Below the pieces are notes generated by a model. That model had not been told where the DNA came from and did no database searches. It worked only from the letters and a program-made list of their open reading frames with translations. Source: Clostridia bacterium (lineage in GTDB: Bacteria; Bacillota; Clostridia; Christensenellales; UBA1242). Taken from it: 5,230 nucleotides of DNA. Positions within the stretch are counted from its first letter, which is position 1. Every line of letters begins with the position of its first letter. Shown here in pieces: positions 1-5,230 of this stretch. The stretch lies in the NCBI GenBank assembly GCA_016290255.1, contig JAEETG010000070.1, positions 1 through 5,230 on the forward strand, given 5' to 3'. The translations under genes and the position numbers were made by a program.

Positions 1-135
1 CTTGTTGAGTGGATTTTTGGAGGATACAACGTTGGCTCAATCATAATTTATGTTTTGGTTCTTCTTTCAACAATTTGGCTCACACTTATTGCAATAATGA
101 AAGGTTATATAAGTTTTAAACAAAAAGAACAATAA
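1..135 (+). CDS. C-terminal end of an unidentified membrane protein (partial)
   Basis: Frame 1 is open from the window edge to a TAA at 133-135, giving 44 residues of the C-terminus of a gene that begins upstream. A hydrophobic stretch of about 22 residues (roughly residues 11-33, rich in Ile, Val and Leu) reads as one transmembrane helix. It is followed by a short polar, basic tail ending KQKEQ. The frame runs straight into a terminator-like hairpin that starts at the stop codon, which supports this being a real gene end. The gene is convergent with the minus-strand block. The family cannot be named from this fragment. A last membrane helix with a short charged tail suits many transporters or small membrane proteins. 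Confidence 0.6.
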   Translation, partial: LVEWIFGGYNVGSIIIYVLVLLSTIWLTLIAIMKGYISFKQKEQ

Positions 136-168
136 AAAAATAGCAATCACATTTGGTTGCTATTTTTT
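135..168. terminator. Bidirectional intrinsic terminator between convergent genes
   Basis: A 14-base arm (135-148, AAAAAATAGCAATC) pairs with 155-168 (GGTTGCTATTTTTT), including one T-G pair, around the loop ACATTT. The GC-containing core is AGCAATC/GGTTGCT. The A-run on the left and T-run on the right give a U-tract to transcripts from either side. It sits just after the stop of the left-hand gene and 17 bases past the stop of the SLOG gene, so it can end both convergent transcripts. Confidence 0.8.
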
Positions 169-184
169 ATAATTATGTGAAAAA

Positions 185-847
185 TCACATTTCAAGTTTG
201 TTAATCTTTTTTGTAATTTTTGGGCCAACCCAGTTGCTTTTCTTTCTCTCAACAAATTTTGCTTTTCCAACTTCAAGTCCACCCAAAACTTTGTTATATT
301 TCTTTGACCATTTTTTGATGATTTCAATAACCTCATCAGCACTAGTCACTCCCCAAACTTTGTCTTCCTTAAAATCGTATCTGTGATTATTATCTAGTGG
401 AACTCCAGCAATTGTTGCACTCCAACCTTCAACATTTGTGTAAGCAATAACAAGCCTACAATGCTTCCAAGCAAAACTTATTTCGTTGAGCGTTCCACTT
501 CCCCCACCAATTGCCACAACAACTGGGCAGTTTGCAACAATGCAATCACGATATTCATTTAGCCCAGTTGGAATAACAATATCTGCAAAATCGTTCACAT
601 CGTTTTCATCATAATTTGGGCCAATTGCAATTGTGTCACCTTCGTGATAACTCTTGCTTGCGTGAGCACCCGCCATGGCTGCTCTCATAACCCCTCTTCC
701 ACCACCAGTTAAAACGCGGTAACCATTGTCAACCAATTTTTTTCCAAGGTCATAAGCAAGGTCCCATTTCTTTTTATCATTTACGTCACAGTTTTCATAC
801 CAACATGCAGCATTCCCAACAACACCAACAATAACTCTTCTTTCCAT
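185..847 (-). CDS. SLOG / TIGR00725-family Rossmann nucleotide-binding protein (LOG-like)
   Basis: A 220-residue protein of the SLOG fold, closest in motif pattern to the TIGR00725 group, relatives of LOG phosphoribohydrolases that are often mislabelled lysine decarboxylases. Visible motifs are an N-terminal beta strand with Gly (VIVGVVGNA, residues 5-13), GGGRGVMRAAMAGA (48-61), PTGLNEYRD (93-101) and the phosphate-binding loop IGGGSGTLNE (113-122). Glu122 and Arg100 are candidate equivalents of the LOG catalytic pair. The loop has GGG where LOG enzymes have PGG, so cytokinin-type activity should not be assumed; the substrate is unknown. From about residue 178 the protein carries a lysine-rich tail of some 40 residues beyond the usual compact domain. 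The ATG at 845-847 is preceded by a good site, GGGAGAAG (851-858), with about 5-6 bases of spacing. It lies downstream of cysS but behind its terminator and has its own likely promoter. Family assignment is firm; function is not. Confidence 0.85.
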   Translation of the reverse strand: MERRVIVGVVGNAACWYENCDVNDKKKWDLAYDLGKKLVDNGYRVLTGGGRGVMRAAMAGAHASKSYHEGDTIAIGPNYDENDVNDFADIVIPTGLNEYRDCIVANCPVVVAIGGGSGTLNEISFAWKHCRLVIAYTNVEGWSATIAGVPLDNNHRYDFKEDKVWGVTSADEVIEIIKKWSKKYNKVLGGLEVGKAKFVERKKSNWVGPKITKKINKLEM

Positions 848-872
848 ATTCTTCTCCCACTTTTACACTTAT

Positions 873-901
873 ATTTTAACAAAAAAAAGATAATAAATCA
901 A
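873..901 (-). promoter_or_regulatory. Likely sigma-70 type promoter of the SLOG gene
   Basis: On the minus strand a -35 box TTGATT (896-901) and a -10 box TAAAAT (873-878) are separated by exactly 17 bases (879-895). They match the TTGACA and TATAAT consensus at 4 and 5 of 6 positions. Transcription would start near 866, leaving a short leader that still contains the GGGAG ribosome binding site at 854-858. The -35 box lies in the loop and stem edge of the cysS terminator, and the spacer contains its U-tract. AT-rich DNA produces chance matches, but spacing and position are right. Confidence 0.55.
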
Positions 902-919
902 TTAATTTTATTATCTTTT
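881..919 (-). terminator. Intrinsic terminator downstream of cysS
   Basis: Four bases after the cysS stop codon, a perfect 13-base inverted repeat (907-919 with 885-897, AAAAGATAATAAA in transcript sense) encloses a 9-base loop. It runs into eight consecutive U residues (888-881), partly shared with the stem. The stem has only one G-C pair, so it is a weak hairpin. The long perfect stem, U-tract and position directly after the stop still argue for termination or 3'-end formation of the aspS-ABC-F-cysS transcript. Confidence 0.65.
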
Positions 920-923
920 CATT

Positions 924-2363
924 TTACACAATTTTATATGATGTTGTTCCATCCTTGTTGTCGGTTATTTCAACGCCCAAACCAATTATTTGTTTTTTGA
1001 TTTCGTCTGCCTTTGCATAATTTTTCTCTGCTCTAAACTTGTTTCTTTCATCAATTAGTTTTTGAATCTTTTCTTCATCAACATCATTTGTTTTCTCTTC
1101 TTTTTCATACAAAAAGTCAAAAACTTTGAAAACTGAATCGATTTTCACAAAAAATTCCAAAATATCTTGAACATTTTTTGCATCATAAGGATTGTTTAAA
1201 ATTTCTTCATTTGCCTTTTTAACAAATGTGTAAATTTCAGTTAAAGCATTTGGACAGTTGAAGTCATCGTCCATTTGCTCAACAAACTTTTCTTTAAATT
1301 CATTTAACAATTCATCAAGTTTTTTGTTGTGAGAATCTTTCACATTTGCTTTAAGTTTTTCAACAAACCCACCAAGTTTTTTTGCTTCTGAATCAATTGA
1401 TGCAAATAGTTGTTTTGAAAAAGCTAGTGGACTTCTGTAGTGAGAAAAAGCGCAAAGCCATCTAAGTTTTTGTGCACCATACATTTTCAGTGCGTCGCTA
1501 ACAGTTACATAATTTCCTTTGGACTTACTCATTTTTGTTCCATCTTCAGCATTAAGCATTCCAGTGTGAACCCAAAAATGTGCTGGGATTCCATACCCCA
1601 AAGCAACGCTTTGAGCAATTTCGTTTTCATGGTGTGGGAACTGGAGTTCTCTTCCACCTCCGTGAATATCAAAAACCTTTCCAAGATATTTTTGGCTCAT
1701 CACAGAACACTCAATGTGCCAGCCAGGATAACCAAGCCCCCATGGGCTGTTCCATTTGAGAACACTGTTTGGCTGTGCCTTTTTCCAAATTGCAAAATCA
1801 TATGGTGTGTGTTTTCTTTCATCACACTCAATTCTGGCTCCTGCTGAAAGTTTTTCAACTGTGTTTCCACTCAAAATTCCATAGTCTTTAATTTTTGAAA
1901 CATCAAGATAAACATTGCCATCAAGAACATAAGCAAAGCCATCATCAATCATTTTTTTCACTGCTTCGATGATTTCAACAATATGCCCTGTTGCCCTTGG
2001 AGAAATGTTTGGACGGCGACACCTAACAGCGTCAAGCCCTTCCCAAACTCCTTTGATGTTTAGGTCAACAAGTTCCAGTGGGTGCATGTTTTGTTCATTT
2101 GCCTTGAGTTCAATTTTGTCTTCGCCCTCATCAGCATCACCAACTACTGAGCCAACATCGGTGATATTTCTAACATAAAAAACTTTTTTGTTCTTAAACT
2201 TTTCAAAATATTCTGCCATAACATCATAGGCAATGTATGTTCTGATGTGCCCTAAATGAATTGGAGCATAAACAGTTATTCCACAAACATACATCATTAT
2301 TTTATCTTTGTTTATTGGAACAAAATCTTCTTTTTGTTTTGTTAGAGTGTTATATAATTTCAT
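924..2363 (-). CDS. cysS: Cysteinyl-tRNA synthetase (class I)
   Basis: Cytoplasmic class I synthetase that activates cysteine with ATP and charges tRNA-Cys; 479 residues, close to the 461 of E. coli CysRS. The HIGH-type motif is HLGH (36-39) in the Rossmann fold, and KMSKS is at 277-281. All four expected zinc ligands are visible: Cys27 (YVCGIT), Cys219 (WHIECS), and His244 and Glu248 (FPHHENE). The C-terminal part holds the DALR-like helical region (MDDDFNCPNALTEIY, from 364) and the usual basic end domain (ERNKFRAEKNYAKADEIK, 439-456). Two oddities are seen. Ala33 stands where many CysRS have Asp before the HIGH motif. After the NITDV strand (66-70) there is an extra acidic segment, GSVVGDADEGEDK (71-83), about a dozen residues longer than in E. 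coli. The start ATG follows AGAGGT (2369-2374) by 5 bases. It is 41 bases downstream of the ABC-F gene with no terminator between, so probably cotranscribed. Confidence 0.97.
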   Translation of the reverse strand: MKLYNTLTKQKEDFVPINKDKIMMYVCGITVYAPIHLGHIRTYIAYDVMAEYFEKFKNKKVFYVRNITDVGSVVGDADEGEDKIELKANEQNMHPLELVDLNIKGVWEGLDAVRCRRPNISPRATGHIVEIIEAVKKMIDDGFAYVLDGNVYLDVSKIKDYGILSGNTVEKLSAGARIECDERKHTPYDFAIWKKAQPNSVLKWNSPWGLGYPGWHIECSVMSQKYLGKVFDIHGGGRELQFPHHENEIAQSVALGYGIPAHFWVHTGMLNAEDGTKMSKSKGNYVTVSDALKMYGAQKLRWLCAFSHYRSPLAFSKQLFASIDSEAKKLGGFVEKLKANVKDSHNKKLDELLNEFKEKFVEQMDDDFNCPNALTEIYTFVKKANEEILNNPYDAKNVQDILEFFVKIDSVFKVFDFLYEKEEKTNDVDEEKIQKLIDERNKFRAEKNYAKADEIKKQIIGLGVEITDNKDGTTSYKIV

Positions 2364-2394
2364 TTTTTACCTCTATATTTTATATTACTACACA

Positions 2395-2406
2395 AACAAT
2401 ATTGTT
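2395..2406. repeat. 12-base perfect palindrome at the ABC-F/cysS junction
   Basis: AACAATATTGTT is a perfect inverted repeat with no loop. It overlaps the stop codon of the ABC-F gene (2405-2407) and lies about 30 bases before the cysS start. It could be a small operator, or a chance palindrome in AT-rich DNA. No second copy was noticed nearby. Confidence 0.25.
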
Positions 2407-3988
2407 AACGCGTTTTATCAAGATATGTTTCATAATCACACATATATTGCACTAGTTTTCCATCTTTAATGACAAAAATTTTGTTTGCAACACTTTGCAA
2501 AAGCTGATGATCGTGTGATGAAAACATCAAAACACCCTTATAGTCTATTAAGCCATTGTTTAAAGCGGTGATGCTTTCAAGGTCCAAGTGGTTGGTTGGT
2601 TGATCCAAAAGAAGAACATTTCCGCCCTCAACCATCAGTTTTGCCATCATGCAACGAACTTTTTCTCCACCGCTTAGAACGCTCACTGGTTTGTTTGCAT
2701 CATCTCCAGAAAAGAGCATTCTGCCCAAAAAGCCACGAAGGAAAGTGTTATCTTTTTCTTTTGAAAACTCGCGGAGCCAATCCACAATTTTGGTGTTTGT
2801 TTGGAAAAATTTTGCCTGGTCTTTTGGAAGATAACTAACATTTGTGGATTTACCCCACTTGATTTCACCAGAATCTGGCATAATCTCTCCAGCCATTAAG
2901 TTGAAAAGAGAAGTTACAGCGTTTTCATTGTCACCCAAAATTGCAATTTTGTCACCTTGGCCCACTCTGAAAGACACATTATCTAAAAGTTTTTTTCCAT
3001 CAAAAGAAAAACTAACTCTATCAAACTCCAAAACATCTTTTCCAAGTTCTTTTTCAAACTTGAAGTTTATGTATGGATATTTTCTATTTGATGCAGGCAT
3101 GTCTTCTATTTCAATTTTTTCAAGCATCTTCTTTCGGCTTGTTGCCTGCCTTGCCATTGATTTGTTTGCACCAAATCTTCGAATAAAGGCTTTTAGTTCT
3201 TCAATCTTCTTTTCTTTTTGCATGTTTTGTTGTTTTGTTAACTGAAGCATAAGTTGGCTAGATTCATACCAAAAATCATAGTTACCCATCCACATCTTGA
3301 TTTTCCCATAGTCAACATCAACAGTGTGGGTGCACACCATGTTCAAAAAGTGACGATCATGCGACACAACAATAACTGTTCCTGGATAATCCAGCAAAAA
3401 GTCTTCAAGCCAATGAATACTTTTTTCGTCCATGTGGTTTGTTGGCTCGTCTAACAAAAGTATATCTGGATTCCCAAAAAGTGCTTGAGCCAAAAGAACT
3501 TTAACTTTTATGGAACCATTTAGTGTTCCCATGATTTCATAGTGATATTTATCGCTAATGTCAAGTCCGTTCAAAAGTTTTGCCGCGTCGCTTTCGGCGT
3601 CCCAACCGCCCATTTCAGCAAACTCCGCTTCCAAACTGGCAGCAAGATTGCCATCTTCTTCAGAAAAATCAGGTTTTAGGTATAGTGCTTCTTTTTGTTT
3701 CATGATGTCATATAGTTTTTTGTTGCCCATAATAACAGTGTCCATAACACTATATTCATCAAACTGAAAGTGGTCTTGCTTTAGAACAGACATTCTTTCT
3801 TTTTCTGGAATTTCAATTGAGCCTTTGCTGGCTTCCAAATCTCCAGAAAGGAGTTTTAGAAAAGTTGATTTTCCCGCACCGTTCGCACCAATAACACCAT
3901 AGCAGTTGCCTGGTGTGAATTTTAGGTTAACATCTTTAAAAAGTGGATCGCCACCAAAAGATAATTCCAAATCGGTTACGGTTATCAT
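2405..3988 (-). CDS. ABC-F family ATPase, YkpA/YbiT type (ribosome-associated)
   Basis: A soluble protein of 527 residues with two ABC ATPase domains and no membrane segment, as in ABC-F translation factors that bind the ribosomal E site; I infer the same role here. Domain 1 has Walker A GANGAGKS (34-41), signature-position LNGSIK (156-161), Walker B ILLLDEPTNH (176-185) and H-loop His210. A charged helical linker (about 243-300) includes RRFGANKSMARQATSRKK, the ABC_tran_Xtn/P-site-tRNA-interaction region. Domain 2 has a degenerate Walker A, GDNENAVTS (352-360), a canonical signature LSGGEK (438-443), Walker B VLLLDQPTNH (458-467) and His492. Thus domain 2 lacks the P-loop lysine and has Gln463 where the catalytic Glu normally sits. 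As I recall, B. subtilis YkpA also has a degenerate second Walker A, so that part is a subfamily trait; the Gln looks specific to this protein. It is slightly shorter than YkpA (about 540). Start ATG follows AAGGAG (3994-3999) by 5 bases and lies 12 bases after the aspS stop, suggesting coupled translation. Confidence 0.93.
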   Translation of the reverse strand: MITVTDLELSFGGDPLFKDVNLKFTPGNCYGVIGANGAGKSTFLKLLSGDLEASKGSIEIPEKERMSVLKQDHFQFDEYSVMDTVIMGNKKLYDIMKQKEALYLKPDFSEEDGNLAASLEAEFAEMGGWDAESDAAKLLNGLDISDKYHYEIMGTLNGSIKVKVLLAQALFGNPDILLLDEPTNHMDEKSIHWLEDFLLDYPGTVIVVSHDRHFLNMVCTHTVDVDYGKIKMWMGNYDFWYESSQLMLQLTKQQNMQKEKKIEELKAFIRRFGANKSMARQATSRKKMLEKIEIEDMPASNRKYPYINFKFEKELGKDVLEFDRVSFSFDGKKLLDNVSFRVGQGDKIAILGDNENAVTSLFNLMAGEIMPDSGEIKWGKSTNVSYLPKDQAKFFQTNTKIVDWLREFSKEKDNTFLRGFLGRMLFSGDDANKPVSVLSGGEKVRCMMAKLMVEGGNVLLLDQPTNHLDLESITALNNGLIDYKGVLMFSSHDHQLLQSVANKIFVIKDGKLVQYMCDYETYLDKTR

Positions 3989-4000
3989 ATCTTCTCCTTA

Positions 4001-5230
4001 TTATTCTTTTACGTCAATTTTTATGTGAACTTCTTCAAGTTGTTTTTTAGTAACAGTGCTTGGAGCGTTCATAAGTGGGTCAAATGCAGATTTGTTGAGT
4101 GGGAATGGAATAACATCACGAATGGTGTTTTGATCCAAAAGAAGCATAAGTGTTCTGTCAATTCCAGGAGCCATTCCAGCGTGTGGTGGAGCACCATACT
4201 TAAATGCATCATAAAGAGCACCGAATTTTGCTCTAACAACATCTGCGCCATATCCAACAATTTCAAACATTTTTTCCATAACTTGACAGTCGTGGTTTCT
4301 AACTGCACCACTTGCAAGTTCATAACCGTTGCAGACCATATCCCATTGGTCAGCCTGAATTGTTAGTGGGTCATTTTCAAATGCTTTCATTCCACCCTTT
4401 GGTTGTGAAAATGGGTTGTGTGCAAAATCAAGTTTTCCTTCGTCATCAAGTTCATAAAGTGGAAAATCTGTGATCCAACAGAATTCATATTTGTTTTTGT
4501 CGCAAAGGTTGAGCCTTTCGCCAAGTTCTTTTCTCAAAACTCCAGCAAGTTTTGTTGTGATTGGCTTTTTACCAGCAAGCATAAAGATGCTTGAACCAAC
4601 TGTCGCTCCAAGTTCACTGATGAGTGCTTTCTTTTCTTCATCGGTCAAAAACTTTGCAATTGGGCTGTTAAACTCCAAGTTTTCTTCAACCTTAATCCAA
4701 GCAAGGCCTTTGGAGCCGTTGTTTATCATAAATGTTGTTAATGTGTCGTAGAAAGACCTTGGTTGCCCTGCCAAATCTGGAACGCAAATTGCTTTAACAG
4801 TGCTTCCCTTAAATGCGTTGAAACCAGTGTTTGCAAAAACAGCAGACACATCGTGAATGATGAGTGGGTTTCTAAGGTCTGGTTTGTCTGTTCCATAAAG
4901 TTCCATGCTCTCGTTGTATGGAATTCTTCTAAATGGTGCTTTTGAAATTTCTTTTGTGGAAAAGTGCTTAAACAAACTTGTGTAGAGCTTTTCTCCAACT
5001 TCAAACCAATCTTCTTGTGTTGAAAATGCCATTTCCATATCTAGTTGATAGAACTCTCCAGCTGCCCTGTCTGCACGAGCATCTTCATCTCTAAAACATG
5101 GTGCAATTTGGAAATATTTTTCAAATCCACCAACCATCAAAAGTTGTTTGAAAACTTGTGGTGATTGTGGAAGAGCATAAAACTTTCCTGGGTGTTGCCT
5201 TGCTGGAATAATGAAGTCTCTTGCGCCTTC
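4001..5230 (-). CDS. aspS: Aspartyl-tRNA synthetase, bacterial type (partial, N-terminus outside window)
   Basis: Class II synthetase charging tRNA-Asp, here the last 409 residues. The frame is open to the window edge, beginning EGARDF, the flipping loop that follows motif 1 (about residue 171 of E. coli AspRS). The N-terminal OB-fold anticodon domain lies outside. The Leu codon TTG at 5138-5140 is inside conserved KQLLMVGGF and is not a start. In fragment numbering: QSPQ (22-25), Lys28, motif 2 CFRDEDARADR (45-55) with Arg47, Asp64, and motif 3 GMAPGIDR (352-359). These match E. coli substrate-binding residues Lys198, Arg217, Asp233 and Arg537. The GAD insertion domain typical of bacterial AspRS lies between, roughly 118-245. 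Compared with E. coli there is one extra residue after motif 2 (RAAGEFYQLD). Whether it also makes Asp-tRNA-Asn cannot be judged, because the deciding N-terminal residues are missing. It is the first visible gene of the operon; its promoter is upstream. Confidence 0.96.
   Translation of the reverse strand, partial: EGARDFIIPARQHPGKFYALPQSPQVFKQLLMVGGFEKYFQIAPCFRDEDARADRAAGEFYQLDMEMAFSTQEDWFEVGEKLYTSLFKHFSTKEISKAPFRRIPYNESMELYGTDKPDLRNPLIIHDVSAVFANTGFNAFKGSTVKAICVPDLAGQPRSFYDTLTTFMINNGSKGLAWIKVEENLEFNSPIAKFLTDEEKKALISELGATVGSSIFMLAGKKPITTKLAGVLRKELGERLNLCDKNKYEFCWITDFPLYELDDEGKLDFAHNPFSQPKGGMKAFENDPLTIQADQWDMVCNGYELASGAVRNHDCQVMEKMFEIVGYGADVVRAKFGALYDAFKYGAPPHAGMAPGIDRTLMLLLDQNTIRDVIPFPLNKSAFDPLMNAPSTVTKKQLEEVHIKIDVKE

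Noticed and set aside
175..190. Inverted repeat ATGTGA-AAAA-TCACAT resembling a CRP/FNR-family site at the end of the SLOG gene.
   Set aside because: The spacer between TGTGA and TCACA is 4 bases rather than 6, the repeat overlaps a stop codon between convergent genes, and no promoter is nearby. It is most likely chance or a minor 3' hairpin ahead of the terminator.
153..386. 77-codon plus-strand open frame overlapping the terminator and the 3' end of the SLOG gene.
   Set aside because: It begins inside the terminator hairpin, is mostly antisense to the SLOG gene, and has no ribosome binding site.
1440..1847. 135-codon plus-strand open frame opposite cysS.
   Set aside because: It lies wholly within cysS on the other strand, has no family resemblance, and its composition follows from the antisense of conserved CysRS sequence.
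2364..2404. T-box leader or other riboswitch for cysS.
   Set aside because: The gap is only 41 bases, too short for a T-box, and shows no specifier or antiterminator elements.
2379..2408. Possible cysS promoter on the minus strand: TTAACA (2403-2408), 18-base spacer, TATAAA (2379-2384).
   Set aside because: The start of transcription would fall at about 2372, inside the cysS ribosome binding site, leaving no usable leader. Cotranscription with the ABC-F gene is the simpler reading.
2844..3245. 133-codon plus-strand open frame opposite the ABC-F gene.
   Set aside because: It is antisense to conserved ABC-F sequence, Ser/Phe-rich as expected for the complement of Lys/Glu codons, and has no independent support.
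5138..5140. TTG as a start codon for a 379-residue AspRS.
   Set aside because: The frame stays open to the window edge and encodes conserved AspRS sequence (EGARDF, QSPQVFKQ) upstream of this codon, so the TTG is an internal leucine.

Overview
This is an AT-rich bacterial window with standard genetic code usage, strong AAGGAG/AGAGG/GGGAG-type ribosome binding sites and tight gene packing. It looks like a housekeeping translation region from a low-GC bacterium. Lineage cannot be fixed from the sequence alone. The ABC-F protein resembles Bacillota YkpA as I remember it. The aspartyl-tRNA synthetase instead has sequence features (GEFYQLD after motif 2, HNPFSQP, APGIDR in motif 3) that I associate with alphaproteobacteria and some uncultured gut Clostridia.

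Layout, left to right. Positions 1-135 (+) hold the last 44 codons of a membrane protein cut by the window edge. It converges on a minus-strand block, and the two are separated by a hairpin with A and T flanks (135-168) that can terminate transcription both ways. Everything else is on the minus strand. Read in the direction of transcription it runs: aspS (5230-4001, N-terminus outside the window), an ABC-F ATPase of the YkpA/YbiT type (3988-2405), cysS (2363-924), a terminator (919-881), then a SLOG/TIGR00725-family protein (847-185) with its own promoter.

aspS, the ABC-F gene and cysS are probably one operon: gaps are 12 and 41 bases, with no terminator between them. Two aminoacyl-tRNA synthetases flank a ribosome-associated ATPase, so the unit is devoted to translation. 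The SLOG gene is probably a separate transcript, because a good -35/-10 pair overlaps the cysS terminator.

There is no mobile element, CRISPR array, RNA gene or clearly new system here. The most interesting observation is in the ABC-F protein. All its non-canonical ATPase motifs (second Walker A without lysine, second Walker B with Gln in place of the catalytic Glu, first signature reading LNGSI) fall in the same one of the two composite ATP sites. The other site is fully canonical.
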